Below, piece by piece: positions 19,137 to 28,279 of a stretch of 64,000 nt of DNA. Position numbers and translations under genes: made by a program. Numbering within the stretch: the stretch's first letter is position 1; each line of letters starts with the position of its first letter. Source of the stretch: Verrucomicrobium spinosum DSM 4136 = JCM 18804 (GTDB lineage: Bacteria; Verrucomicrobiota; Verrucomicrobiia; Verrucomicrobiales; Verrucomicrobiaceae); contig NZ_ABIZ01000001.1 of the NCBI RefSeq assembly GCF_000172155.1, positions 2,327,105 to 2,391,104 on the forward strand. Reading direction: 5' to 3'. The notes beneath the pieces were generated by a model. The model worked only from the letters and a program-made list of their open reading frames with translations. It ran no database searches and was not told the DNA's origin.

Positions 19137-20594
19137 ATGGGCGAAATCTCATTGTCTCTCTCTTTCGACGACGTGCTTCTGCTGCCTGGCAGAAGTGAAG
19201 TGCTTCCTGGTGAAGTTTTTCTGGGTACGCAGCTGACCAAGGCGCTGCCTCTGAACATTCCCGTGCTGTCCTCCGCCATGGACACTGTCACGGAAAGCGA
19301 ACTGGCCATCGCACTGGCCCGTGAAGGTGGCATGGGAGTCATCCACCGCGCCTGCACCATCGACTTTCAGGCTGAGCAGGTGGCCCGGGTGAAGCGGTCG
19401 GAGAACACGGTCATTCAGAAGCCCCTGACTGTCCGCCCCGACACCACCCTGGCCGAACTCGCCCGCCTCATGCGGGAGAAGGGCGTCAGCGGCTTCCCGG
19501 TGGTCGATGAAAAGAACGTTCTCGTGGGCATGGTGACCAGCCGTGACATGTGGTACCTCGAAGACGAGTCCACCCCGGCACACAAGATGATGACGCCTCG
19601 CGAAAAGCTGGCGGTGGGTGAGCCGGATACGAACTGGGAAGAGGCGCTCAAGATCCTCTATATCAATCGCATTGAGAAGCTTCCCCTGGTGGATGCGGCC
19701 GGACACCTGGCTGGTCTGATCACCAAGCAGGATATCGAGAAGCGCCAGATGTTCACCAGCGCCGCCAAGGACGGCCAGGGCCGTCTCCGGGCCGGTGCTG
19801 CGGTGGGCGTGAGCGAAGACTGCGTGGATCGCGCACTGGCCATGCAGGCGGCAGGGGCGGATGCCATCTTCATTGATGCCGCCACGGGACACACCTCCCG
19901 TGTCATGAACGTGATCAGCCGACTGCGTGAAGCGCTGGGCGACGGCACCCCAGTTGTCGCTGGCAACGTGGTCACCAAAGACGGCGCGAAGGATCTCTGC
20001 GACGCGGGTGCCTCCGCCATCAAAGTGGGCGTGGGACCAGGGTCTATCTGTACCACGCGCATCATCTCCGGCGTGGGCATGCCGCAGTTCAGCGCGGTGC
20101 AGGAGGTGGCCGAAATCTGCCGCCCCCGCGGTGTGACAGTCATTTCTGACGGTGGGATTCGTTTTTCTGGTGACGTGGTCAAAGCCATCGCCGCTGGCGC
20201 GGATCTGGTGATGTTGGGCTCACTTCTCGCTGGTACCGCGGAAAGCCCGGGGGCCATGGTCAAGTGGCAGGGCCGCACCTTCAAGGAGTACCGTGGCATG
20301 GGCTCCCTCAAGGCCATGCGCAAGGGGGCAGGCGACCGCTACGGTCAGAACTCCTCTGGCAAACTGGTTCCTGAAGGCGTCGAGGCCCGAGTGCCCTACA
20401 AGGGGCCGCTTGCCGACGTCGTCTTCCAGCTCATGGGCGGCCTCCGCTCCGGCATGGGCTACGTAGGCGCGGACAACCTTCAGCAACTGCGCGACAAAGC
20501 CCGCTTCGTCCGCATCACCGCTGGCGGTCTCAAGGAAAGCCATCCTCACGACATCGTGATCACGGAAGAGCCCGTGAACTACGAAGTGGGTTGA
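19137..20594 (+). CDS. guaB: IMP dehydrogenase
   Basis: 485 residues; oxidises IMP to XMP with NAD+, the committed step of GMP synthesis. The catalytic Cys lies in GPGSICTTR at residue 305, as in well-studied bacterial enzymes. Two CBS domains (about 90-205) are present between the two halves of the TIM barrel (VSGFPVVDE, IEKLPLVDAAGH), and the flap carries EYRGMGSLKAM. GYVGADNLQQL is typical of the C-terminus. A TTGACA lies at 19104-19109, but no good -10 is seen at the right spacing. Confidence 0.97.
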   Translation: MGEISLSLSFDDVLLLPGRSEVLPGEVFLGTQLTKALPLNIPVLSSAMDTVTESELAIALAREGGMGVIHRACTIDFQAEQVARVKRSENTVIQKPLTVRPDTTLAELARLMREKGVSGFPVVDEKNVLVGMVTSRDMWYLEDESTPAHKMMTPREKLAVGEPDTNWEEALKILYINRIEKLPLVDAAGHLAGLITKQDIEKRQMFTSAAKDGQGRLRAGAAVGVSEDCVDRALAMQAAGADAIFIDAATGHTSRVMNVISRLREALGDGTPVVAGNVVTKDGAKDLCDAGASAIKVGVGPGSICTTRIISGVGMPQFSAVQEVAEICRPRGVTVISDGGIRFSGDVVKAIAAGADLVMLGSLLAGTAESPGAMVKWQGRTFKEYRGMGSLKAMRKGAGDRYGQNSSGKLVPEGVEARVPYKGPLADVVFQLMGGLRSGMGYVGADNLQQLRDKARFVRITAGGLKESHPHDIVITEEPVNYEVG

Positions 20595-20631
20595 TGGGAA
20601 AGCAAAGACTGTAGACAGAGATCTAAGTTTG

Positions 20632-20683
20632 AAGCCTCCCGCATCGGTGCCGCTTGTTGGCTGGTGCGGGAGGCTTTGTGTTT
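20632..20683 (+). terminator. Terminator of guaB
   Basis: A perfect 12-bp stem (20632-20643 with 20665-20676; AAGCCTCCCGCA) ends in CTTTGTGTTT. The U-run is interrupted, but position and stem strength fit. Confidence 0.75.
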
Positions 20684-20793
20684 AGAGCTTGCTCGCCAGA
20701 CATTGAACTGCTGGTTCGCGAGTGGAGTGAAGAACTTGAGTGTTCTCCGATGCGGCAGTTCCCATTTGTTCGTGAAATGCTTTGGTGCCTCCT

Positions 20794-21255
20794 ATGGAAC
20801 AGAACGCTTCTCCTGACGCTTTTGAGTTTGCCTCGCTCTGGGAGCGACTGGCCGCGCATCTCATTGATGGCGTGATCATGATCGCCATTTTTCTTGCTCT
20901 CATGTTCATGTTTACCCAGCTGGGCTCTTACAGTCCGCTTCCGGAAAACGCTGCATTGGTAGGGACGATGGTCTTGGTAGTGGGGTATCGGCTCTTCGGG
21001 GATGCTGCAATGGGTGGGCGCGCGATTGGGAAGAGGCGGATGGGAATTAAGGTCGTTGACGCAACCACTCGGAAAGCTTGCACTTTCTGGCAGGGTGCAC
21101 TTCGGAACGTGCTGTTCTTCATCCCACTGCTGAATGTCCTTGATCTGCTCTTTCTGTTGCTGGGGAGGCAGGAGCGGCTTGGCGACAGACTCGCCCGTAC
21201 CTATGTGATCCGGAATGAACTTCTAGGGCCCCGACCTCAGAAATCCCTGTATTGA
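20794..21255 (+). CDS. RDD family membrane protein (paralogue 1)
   Basis: 153 residues with three hydrophobic segments. RDD hallmarks are WERLAAHLIDGVIM (Arg and Asp in helix 1), GRAIGKRRMGIKVVD and DRLARTYVI near the end. RDD proteins are small envelope proteins, some linked to transport of ions or osmolytes; the role here is unknown. ATG 20794 is used; an in-frame TTG at 20782 is less likely. Two further RDD genes lie at 24458 and 25098, with two membrane paralogues between on the opposite strand. Confidence 0.85.
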   Translation: MEQNASPDAFEFASLWERLAAHLIDGVIMIAIFLALMFMFTQLGSYSPLPENAALVGTMVLVVGYRLFGDAAMGGRAIGKRRMGIKVVDATTRKACTFWQGALRNVLFFIPLLNVLDLLFLLLGRQERLGDRLARTYVIRNELLGPRPQKSLY

Positions 21256-21394
21256 AAGTGCTCCCACCTGGTAAGGTTCGGCGTAGTGACGGGCTTTACC
21301 TCTCACAAAGGGGCTGGGCTCTCGGGAGCCATTCGGGCCTTAATACCTTTCAAACAAGCCTGGATACGTATCTCGCCGGACCTCGGTAACTCAC

Positions 21395-22795
21395 TTATCC
21401 CCTCCCCAACGCCTGATTCAGAGCCGCAATGGCAGACGTCAGTTCCTGGAGATTACATCCTCCGCCGAAGCCAATCACGCGGTCGCTGAGGACAATGACG
21501 CCACGGTGTTGGACCTCGGTGGTCTGCTGGTTTCCAGAATTGGATTGGATGGATTGGAAGATGCCGGTGCGGATGTCCTGAACCTCTGCGGCGGGAACGA
21601 GGGTTTCATGCTGGGTAGCTCCGCAGGTTTCCACGACTTGCAGCGCCTCAGGCGTGGCCGTGATCTGGTGATGCGTGCGATTCATACGCCAGCCTGTGAT
21701 CATGACCCCCAGTCCCATGACGCCGAAGGTGGCAACTCCGCCGCACCAGAAGAGGCAGAATCCGTTCCACAGGAGTCTGAAGAACAGTGGTGGACCATCT
21801 GAAGAGTTAATCCACATGCGTGCTCCCATCACGATCATGAAGGTGGCCACCGCCACGAAGACTGTCCCCATGATCAGAATGCCCTTGCCGATCTTTCCAG
21901 GAGAGATGTGGACCACGCTGCCATGACCCCGGCGTTCCACTTTGATCCGTGAGCGTGGGGCGGAGCCCAGTATGGAAGTGTTATCGCGCAGAGGGGCCTC
22001 GGCAGATGCTGATAAGGGGGCGGCAGTGTGACGGAGGCTCACGGCTTGACGCAGTTCCTCACAAAGCCAGGCCTTCTCCTCCGCTGTCAGCGCGCTGCCA
22101 AACTTGATCTTCCTGGGGCCAGCCTTGATTTCAATGCCGTGGACCGGTTTGTAGTTTTCAGTGTAGAAGACCACAAGCTCGATGCTCGATATATCCTGAC
22201 GAGGTAGTGATCTGCGCTTCAGCCGGCCCAACGTCCGTCGTTCATGGATGAGTTCCACCGCATCCACCTGTAGAATGTGAAAGCTGTGGGATTGGCACAA
22301 ACCGGCATAGATCAACCCGACGCCGATCAGAACAAAGGTGCCGACGATCAAGATCGCTCCGAGTTCAATGCCGCCCGGTTTATTCGCCGACAGCATGGAG
22401 ACCACGAAGAAGGAAGAGAACAGGAACCAGATGATGCCGAACAGAAGTATGCCGCTGCATCCGCCCTTCGCTGGAACCGTCCAGGTACGGGTGGTGCCGT
22501 TGACTTCGACAGTGATCCTGGAACTGGGCGGCAGGACGGATTGGAGCCGTCCTTCTCCCAGCAAGTCCTCGGGAGTCTTGTCGCGATCTGCGGCGATTTC
22601 CATGAGCGATGTCGTGTGGCCACAGTGGGGGCAGGTCACCAGCATGTCCCACAGGGCGTCGTTCAGCCGTTGTGGGAGGGGTACGTGTCCCTGGCATTGG
22701 GGACAAGGGAGAGAGCGTTTTCCTTTCCGGATTTTACGTTCGAGGAACCAGCGCAACAGAGCGCGCTGCCAACGGGGCAGAGTTTGGACTGACAT
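21395..22795 (-). CDS. Zinc-ribbon, four-helix membrane protein with duplicated PH-like module (copy A)
   Basis: 466 residues. The N-terminus has a CPQC...CPHC zinc ribbon after a basic amphipathic start (PRWQRALLRWFLERKIRKG). Two helix pairs follow at about 130-200 and 300-370. Each pair is followed by a ~90-residue beta-rich segment resembling a bacterial PH domain (ILQVDAVELIHERR... and ITATPEALQVVETCG...), so the protein looks internally duplicated. It is a clear paralogue of the gene at 22945-24330, with matching order and motifs. Function unknown; membrane anchoring with two cytoplasmic PH-like domains is inferred. Confidence 0.7.
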   Translation of the reverse strand: MSVQTLPRWQRALLRWFLERKIRKGKRSLPCPQCQGHVPLPQRLNDALWDMLVTCPHCGHTTSLMEIAADRDKTPEDLLGEGRLQSVLPPSSRITVEVNGTTRTWTVPAKGGCSGILLFGIIWFLFSSFFVVSMLSANKPGGIELGAILIVGTFVLIGVGLIYAGLCQSHSFHILQVDAVELIHERRTLGRLKRRSLPRQDISSIELVVFYTENYKPVHGIEIKAGPRKIKFGSALTAEEKAWLCEELRQAVSLRHTAAPLSASAEAPLRDNTSILGSAPRSRIKVERRGHGSVVHISPGKIGKGILIMGTVFVAVATFMIVMGARMWINSSDGPPLFFRLLWNGFCLFWCGGVATFGVMGLGVMITGWRMNRTHHQITATPEALQVVETCGATQHETLVPAAEVQDIRTGIFQSIQSNSGNQQTTEVQHRGVIVLSDRVIGFGGGCNLQELTSAIAALNQALGRG

Positions 22796-22944
22796 AGGAG
22801 TCAGATGAATGACTTGTTACTGAAATGATGATCCTCATGGGAGGGATCCAGCAGGTTTGCTGGGAGACCATGGGGGATGGATTGGATCTGCTGGCAGAAC
22901 CGCTGTGGCCCGGGGATGGCTCGCAGGGATCGGTCAGGGGAAGG

Positions 22945-24330
22945 TCACTCATGTCCCAGCGCTTGCTTGAGCGCGGTCGTGGTGGCGGTGAGTTCAGGCA
23001 GACTGCACTCACCGCCAAAGCTGATCACGCGATCTTGCAGGACGATGAGGGCGCAGTGGTTCACCTTGGTGGCTCTATGGGGGCCTGAACCGGAAGCCAT
23101 GGTGAAATAGATGCTGGTGCGGATGTCCCTCACCCCTGAGGCGGGGACGAGTGTTTCATGTTGCCAGTTCCCATGGCTCTCCAGCACCTGTAGAGCCTGG
23201 GGAGTGGCGGTGATCTTGAAGTGGGTGCGCAGCATGCGATAACCCGTGAGAAGGGTGCCCAGCCCCAAACCCACGAAGAGGATGACGCTGAGGCACCATA
23301 GGATGAAGAGGCCATTCCAAATCAGAACCAACGGCAGGGGCCAGGTTCCCGAGAATGGCAACCACAGGCTCCGTGCCATGATCAGCAAGAAGGTCGCGAA
23401 GGCGAAGATCACGCAGCCGAAGATCATGATCCCCTTGCCCAAGTTCCCCGGGGCCACGTGAACGACGCATCCCTGTCCGGGAGCCTCGATAACTATGCGG
23501 GGTGCTGGTGCTGACCCGGCGCTGTCTGTGGTTGTCACCTCTGACGAGATGGGGTCCCGTCGCTGCCCAAGGAGGGTGCGACGAAGATCGCCGCAGAGCC
23601 CTGATTTTTCGTTGGGAGGGAGCGCGCTTCCGAACCGAATCCTCCCTGATTGACCCTTGATTTCGATCACATAGACGGGACGACGGTTCTGGGAGTACAG
23701 GCGCTCCAACTCCACGCTGACGATGTCCTCACGGGGAAGAAACTGGCGTTTGGTGGAGCCAAACACGTTTCTCTCGTGGACCAGTCCCGAAGCATCCAGC
23801 GACAAGACATGGCTTGAGAAACTCTGGAGCATGCCGGCGATGAGCAGTCCGACGCCGAGCAGGACAAACCCCACCGCGATCAGGGGAGGTGCGTACCCCT
23901 GACTGGCGGCTTTTTCAGAAGAGAGAACGGCAAACGCGACGAAGGCGCAGAACGCCGTCCAAAGGGTGCCGAACCTGAGCAGCGGGTTCCAACTCTTGGG
24001 CGCGGGCAGCGTCCAGGTGTGAGTTGCCCCGTTGTGCTCGTGATGGATGTGCGAGGTGGCTGGAGGGCTCTCTTCTATGTGCTCCCCGGCAAATTCTTCT
24101 TTGACGCTCTTGTGGCGGTAGGAGGCGGTTTCCAGGACGGAGCACGCATGACCGCATGCTGGACAGGTAACGACTGCCTCCCACAGGATATCATCGCTCA
24201 ACCGATGGGGGGTGGGAATATCTCCCTGGCACTGGGGACAGGGCAGAGAACGCACTCCTTTTCGGAGTTGTCGCTCTAAAAACCAGCGCAACACGGTGCG
24301 CTGCCAACGGGGCACTAGGTGTACTGACAT
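22945..24330 (-). CDS. Zinc-ribbon, four-helix membrane protein with duplicated PH-like module (copy B)
   Basis: 461 residues, same architecture as the gene at 21395-22795: PRWQRTVLRWFLERQLRKG, CPQC/CPAC ribbon, helix pair, PH-like domain (LSLDASGLVHERNVFG), helix pair, PH-like domain (ITATPQALQVLESHG), then SFGGECSLPELT. It lies upstream of copy A with 149 bases between them, so the pair may be one transcript. The two copies have diverged across their whole length, which argues for an old duplication. Start ATG at 24330; no clear Shine-Dalgarno. Confidence 0.7.
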   Translation of the reverse strand: MSVHLVPRWQRTVLRWFLERQLRKGVRSLPCPQCQGDIPTPHRLSDDILWEAVVTCPACGHACSVLETASYRHKSVKEEFAGEHIEESPPATSHIHHEHNGATHTWTLPAPKSWNPLLRFGTLWTAFCAFVAFAVLSSEKAASQGYAPPLIAVGFVLLGVGLLIAGMLQSFSSHVLSLDASGLVHERNVFGSTKRQFLPREDIVSVELERLYSQNRRPVYVIEIKGQSGRIRFGSALPPNEKSGLCGDLRRTLLGQRRDPISSEVTTTDSAGSAPAPRIVIEAPGQGCVVHVAPGNLGKGIMIFGCVIFAFATFLLIMARSLWLPFSGTWPLPLVLIWNGLFILWCLSVILFVGLGLGTLLTGYRMLRTHFKITATPQALQVLESHGNWQHETLVPASGVRDIRTSIYFTMASGSGPHRATKVNHCALIVLQDRVISFGGECSLPELTATTTALKQALGHE

Positions 24331-24457
24331 GCATTGCCGGACCCTCCGGCGCGGCTAGCAACGCGCATGGACGGAAAAAATCAACTCCTTCCTCGCGAAA
24401 CCTTTGTCACTTGGTGATGGATTCCCTGGGCGGTCGGTGGGACGGTGGGACCCCACC

Positions 24458-24934
24458 ATGCGAAGAAAAGCCCGTTCGGATGCCGAGATTGCCACGCTTT
24501 ACCAGCGGTTGGCGGCTCATTTTATTGATAGCTGCATCATGGTGGCGCTGATGCTCGTGTTTGTGATTCTTGCGGCAATGATGGAGAATGTGAGCAGCCA
24601 TCTCGCAGGAGCCATGCGAGTTCTGGGAGGCCTGGCGGCGCTCGCCTACCGGCTGCTGGTGGATGGATTCAGGCAAGGCCAGGGGGTGGGAAAGAGACGC
24701 ATGGGCATTCGGGTGGTGGCCAGCTCAACGGGGCATCCCTGCGGGTTGGGACAGTCTGTGGTGAGGGCGTTGCCGATTTTCATCCCCTTCATCGGTCCGG
24801 CGGATGTGTTCCTACTTTTGGTAAACAAGCGTCGACGTCTGGGGGATTTCCTCGCCCGAACAGAGGTGCTACAGGGCAACCCTCCGCCACCACCCGCGCG
24901 GAAAAAGAGACAGCGGGCAAAGAAGAAGGGCTGA
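24458..24934 (+). CDS. RDD family membrane protein (paralogue 2)
   Basis: 158 residues. LYQRLAAHFIDSCIMVALML is the RDD first helix, GQGVGKRRMGIRVVASS the middle motif, and RLGDFLARTEVL the third. The C-terminus is a Pro run followed by a basic tail (PPPPPARKKRQRAKKKG), which the other two paralogues lack. The start at 24458 precedes the first helix; the open frame reaches 24404. It is divergent from copy B of the zinc-ribbon gene (127 bases between start codons). Confidence 0.82.
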   Translation: MRRKARSDAEIATLYQRLAAHFIDSCIMVALMLVFVILAAMMENVSSHLAGAMRVLGGLAALAYRLLVDGFRQGQGVGKRRMGIRVVASSTGHPCGLGQSVVRALPIFIPFIGPADVFLLLVNKRRRLGDFLARTEVLQGNPPPPPARKKRQRAKKKG

Positions 24935-25097
24935 GGGTTTCAAGGGTGGTTTCGGAGTGTAGGCAACAAAATTGCTGCAACATGCCGCCAATCTGTAGAG
25001 AATCGGCGATGAAAAAGGTCAGCGGGGGAGGGCCTATCGTGTGTTAGGCCGTTGCCCGTGATCAGATAGCAATGCCCTGCCACCTGCGATTTTCCCC

Positions 25098-25622
25098 ATG
25101 ACTGAGATCATCAAACCGACTGAACTGGAAACCGCGTCTGTTGCCCAACGGGTGGTGGCGCATCTCATTGATTTGGCGGTGATGTTTGGGGCAATGATGT
25201 TGCCGGTGATGCTAAACCCAGGTGGGAATGTGGAGGTGCTGATGCTCTTTTGCAGCATGTTCGCCGTTTTGGGCTACCGGTTGTTCGGCGACGCGGTCTT
25301 TGGCGGAGCGGCATTGGGCAAGCGCCTGCTGGGACTGCGGGTGGTGGATGCGGAGACTCGCCATCCCTGTTCCTACATGCAGTGTGCCATCCGTACCGGC
25401 ATCACGCTCATACCCCTGGCTCCGGTGGTGGAGTTCATCCTCCTGGCCATTGATGGTCAACAGCGCTGGGGTGACCAGCTTGCCCGCACCTATGTGCTGC
25501 GCCGTCACGCGAAGGCGGAGCCCTATCACGCTCCTTCGCATCCCATTGATTTCGCTGGATTGAAAGAAACGGTCAGTCACCTGCATCCTCACGGGCATGC
25601 GGAGGATGAGGTGAAGCGGTAG
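25098..25622 (+). CDS. RDD family membrane protein (paralogue 3)
   Basis: 174 residues: SVAQRVVAHLIDLAVMFGAM, AALGKRLLGLRVVDAETRHP and DQLARTYVLRRH are the RDD motifs, with three hydrophobic segments. The hydrophilic C-terminus is His-rich (HLHPHGHAEDEVKR). It lies 163 bases after paralogue 2. The stop codon is inside the first unit of an 8-bp tandem repeat. Confidence 0.85.
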   Translation: MTEIIKPTELETASVAQRVVAHLIDLAVMFGAMMLPVMLNPGGNVEVLMLFCSMFAVLGYRLFGDAVFGGAALGKRLLGLRVVDAETRHPCSYMQCAIRTGITLIPLAPVVEFILLAIDGQQRWGDQLARTYVLRRHAKAEPYHAPSHPIDFAGLKETVSHLHPHGHAEDEVKR

Positions 25623-25648
25623 GTCAGTGCGTCAGTGCGTCAGTTTTT
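25617..25648 (+). repeat. 8-bp tandem repeat (CAGTGCGT)
   Basis: Four units in exact 8-bp phase: CGGTAGGT, CAGTGCGT, CAGTGCGT, CAGTTTTT. The first unit contains the TAG stop codon of the RDD gene, as at 10445. Confidence 0.8.
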
Positions 25649-25823
25649 GGGTTCGAGGTAAGTTTATGGTGTGTTTGATGCTGGTCTCCCAGGAAATCAC
25701 TTCTGCTGTGCCCTCGTGGCGGGCTCACGCCCCAGATATCCGCCCACTGGTGTTTGATCGCCAACCATCCATCGCCCTGTAGTTGTCGACGGGAGGAGAA
25801 CGGACCAGCCGCGCGCGTTTTTT

Positions 25824-25938
25824 GGGGTGGCCGCCAGGGAGCCACCTTGAGGCGGCCGCCCCAGATCGAAGTTGATCCCCAGCGGGGATCTCTAACACAG
25901 CCCAACGTTGGACGAGCCCTAAGCGAGTCAACGTTGGG
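25824..25938. repeat. Cluster of palindromes in a 660-base gap
   Basis: No credible gene was found in 25649-26284. It holds an inverted repeat with arms 25824-25835 and 25851-25862 (GGGG..GGCCGCC type), a palindrome at 25874-25890 around GATCCCCAGCGGGGATC, and CCCAACGTTG (25901-25910) facing CAACGTTGGG (25929-25938). A CCGGCAAGATGCCGG palindrome at 26050-26064 recurs within the element at 58426-58444. These look like REP-type intergenic elements. Confidence 0.6.
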
Positions 25939-26284
25939 TGCCTCCCAGAATGATGATCAGGTGGGTAGGCCGACAGCATCTGCTTTCTCCCCACCGCCAT
26001 CAACACCCCCACGTCAATGGGACCCGATGTCATGCGCTGACTGACGTTCCCGGCAAGATGCCGGAAACAGCAAGCAGGATGCGTGCGCTCCCCTGAGGAT
26101 CCCTGGCAGGCACTAGCCTCTGCGTCGGCAACCTTCGCGTTCGCGTCATGTCACCAAGATTCGAAAGACGCTGGGGCTCCATGAAGAGGATTAGAGGCAA
26201 GTTTGACGAAGTCCAGCTCTCGTCAAGGCCGGGCTAGAGCTCTGGACAGCTCTTACAGACAAGTCTTGAATGCGAGCGAGTGCT

Positions 26285-26707
26285 TTAGGAGGGCGAACTG
26301 CGTGAATCTGAACCGACCGTTAGACGGTTGATTTCCTGCCGCAGAGCTTCGTTCTCACTTTCAAGTATTCGAATCTGTTCGTGAATGGGGAGAGGCGGCG
26401 GGCCGGAACCTGGTTGCACAACCCTCTCGTGGCGGATCAGGACATGATGATGGGGGCCAGTCTGCGCAAGTGCTTCATGAATCCGGCCAGTCTGATCTTG
26501 ATATCTGATCCTGTAGGTGCGATACAGACTCCTTCCATTAAGGAATGCTTCGGAACTGCATGACAGGAGGGTGTACCCCAAGGCTGTCACATGTCGAGCG
26601 ATCAATCGGCGGCTTCTTCGACTCAATTCGCTGTAGCAGAGAATTGCCACGGCTGCCATGAACAACGAGCATGCAGGAAACCACACATAGAGAACGTCAA
26701 CTGTCAT
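26285..26707 (-). CDS. Small single-pass membrane protein with C-terminal coiled coil
   Basis: 140 residues, not recognised. One N-terminal membrane segment (FPACSLFMAAVAILCY), a basic stretch, a small beta domain (LYRTYRIRYQDQTGRIHEA) and a short coiled coil at the end (IRILESENEALRQEINRL). Its ATG overlaps the stop codon of the upstream gene (ATGA), so translation is probably coupled. Layout and spaced residues match that gene, suggesting a tandem duplication that has diverged. Base composition is lower in GC than its neighbours. Confidence 0.6.
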   Translation of the reverse strand: MTVDVLYVWFPACSLFMAAVAILCYSELSRRSRRLIARHVTALGYTLLSCSSEAFLNGRSLYRTYRIRYQDQTGRIHEALAQTGPHHHVLIRHERVVQPGSGPPPLPIHEQIRILESENEALRQEINRLTVGSDSRSSPS

Positions 26708-27219
26708 GCCGTTGTGGAGTGGAGTCGAGATTCCTCGTTGCTCTGCAACTCTGCCAGACGGTGTTTCAAGAGGCGATTCTCCTCCTGAAGTTTGAGGAGA
26801 TGTCGCAAATCCGATTCTGAGAGCAGGTCAATGGTGTTGGTAGGCGTGTAGATGGGGGTCCAGTGTTCTTGAGGTGCCTGAACCGGGGTTGCTGCATCTT
26901 TAGAGTTGAGGGGCTTCTGTTCACCGATGAACACACCAGCGATAGGCGTCACGGCCGCGACAGCTTCATATTCCTGCCCTTCTGCATCGCAGTAACGGAT
27001 GGCATAGAGGGCGCCGTCCAAGGCCACGTGAGCACGCTGTGAGCGCTTTCCTGCTGTCAGTGTCAGGCCTCTGAGAGCCAGATACTCGCCGATGCGTCGA
27101 AGGTTCTTCGGTTTGCCAACGCCGTATTTCCAGTAGAGAAAGAGGGGCAAGATCGCGATGGTTGCCAAAAGGAGCCAGCCAATCGTGCAGATGAAATTCC
27201 TGGCGAGCTCCGGAGACAT
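26704..27219 (-). CDS. Small single-pass membrane protein with C-terminal coiled coil, upstream partner
   Basis: 171 residues from the chosen start (MSPELARNF). One membrane segment (IGWLLLATIAILPLFLYW), then a small beta domain (GALYAIRYCDAEGQEYEA) and a C-terminal coiled coil (LRHLLKLQEENRLLKHRLAEL). Same plan as the gene at 26285-26707, to which it is joined by an ATGA overlap. The frame is open up to 27297, giving an alternative 197-residue form. Function unknown; the pair could form a membrane-bound hetero-oligomer through the coiled coils (inference). Confidence 0.55.
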   Translation of the reverse strand: MSPELARNFICTIGWLLLATIAILPLFLYWKYGVGKPKNLRRIGEYLALRGLTLTAGKRSQRAHVALDGALYAIRYCDAEGQEYEAVAAVTPIAGVFIGEQKPLNSKDAATPVQAPQEHWTPIYTPTNTIDLLSESDLRHLLKLQEENRLLKHRLAELQSNEESRLHSTTA

Positions 27220-27557
27220 GGTTTGGTCGAACACCTTAAGGAATGCGAGTGACGGGGTCAAGATGTACCGGCCAGGCTGTCCTTTGCAAGTCGTCAACTA
27301 AGAGAGAGGACTTGCTGAGTTCAGGGGAACTTGAGATATGCAAGCTGGGAGCCGACGGTATCTTCTTGGCAATACTGGATGCTCATCAGGAGAGCTTTTT
27401 CGAAATGCATAAAAGCCCACGGCTTTTGAGAAAAAAATCAGCAAGAATGAACCCAAGGGAGGCGTAAAAACCCGCAGGATGTTTTGCCGATACATGCTAA
27501 AAGTGTGGAGGTCTCATTCGCCTTATCCAGTATAATCATCTCCCCCCAATCAAAATC

Positions 27558-28070
27558 ATGCGCTGCTTGCTTTCTGTTGCCCTATTGAGTCTAGCCTTTG
27601 CCTCTGTTTGCGCGGGGCAATCGATTGGCCATTTCGACCAAAAAACGGCTAAGGGGGCTTTCTATGTGTCGGTCGATGATCGGGCGACTCTTTACATCAA
27701 TGGGATGCTCATTCACCGATGGTCGGTGGGGGAAGAACGTTCTCCTGAAATTGAAATTCGCACAGGAGATCGAATCACCGTGAAGCTGGAAGATGACGGT
27801 GGAGAAAAGAGGTTCATGATGATCTTCGCTTCCACAGATGGTCAGACGGTAGTGAGCTTTCGGAACCGGGATTTCAAAATCATCCCGGAACTTGATGCTA
27901 CGGATTTCACTCCTGAAGAGTTTGAGAAGTGGAAGAAGTTTGCCGTCCAGTTCAAACACAAAGACCGCTTGCCCATAAAGAGTTATTCGGATTGGGTGTG
28001 GGGGGATTTGAAGAACTCGATTCTGGGTTGCGTGCTCATGCCCAAGATGTTCACGCAGAAGCCCAGGTAA
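27558..28070 (+). CDS. Secreted protein of unknown function
   Basis: 170 residues with a signal peptide ending around VCAGQ. The mature N-terminal half, AFYVSVDDRATLYINGMLIH, reads like a small beta-sandwich of the kind found in PA14 or carbohydrate-binding proteins ('x-LYINGxxI'), but the match is only suggestive. A TATAAT sits at 27531-27536, 21 bases before the start, without a good -35. No other gene is nearby on the same strand. Confidence 0.6.
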   Translation: MRCLLSVALLSLAFASVCAGQSIGHFDQKTAKGAFYVSVDDRATLYINGMLIHRWSVGEERSPEIEIRTGDRITVKLEDDGGEKRFMMIFASTDGQTVVSFRNRDFKIIPELDATDFTPEEFEKWKKFAVQFKHKDRLPIKSYSDWVWGDLKNSILGCVLMPKMFTQKPR

Positions 28071-28218
28071 CTTTTGGCAGCCTCGTTTTCTTGTCCTCGG
28101 GCGGAAATGTCTGGCGCTTTGGATTGAGTCACTGCCGACGGTCGCCTGTGACATGAGGCATGGGTGGCCACTGAGTGCCTATTTTAATATTGCGTCGATA
28201 AACCATCTCGACAAAATA

Positions 28219-28259
28219 AAACCGCTCCGCCGGAGCAAAGCTCAACAGCAGAGCGGTTT
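28219..28259 (-). terminator. Terminator downstream of pheT region
   Basis: On the minus strand, AAACCGCTC (28251-28259) pairs with GAGCGGTTT (28219-28227) and is followed by TATTTTGT. A second palindrome, GCTCCGCCGGAGC, overlaps the inner arm. It is 250 bases beyond the pheT stop, directly after the possible gene remnant at 28280. Confidence 0.7.
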
Positions 28260-28279
28260 AGAGTCCCACCTGTGTCGTC

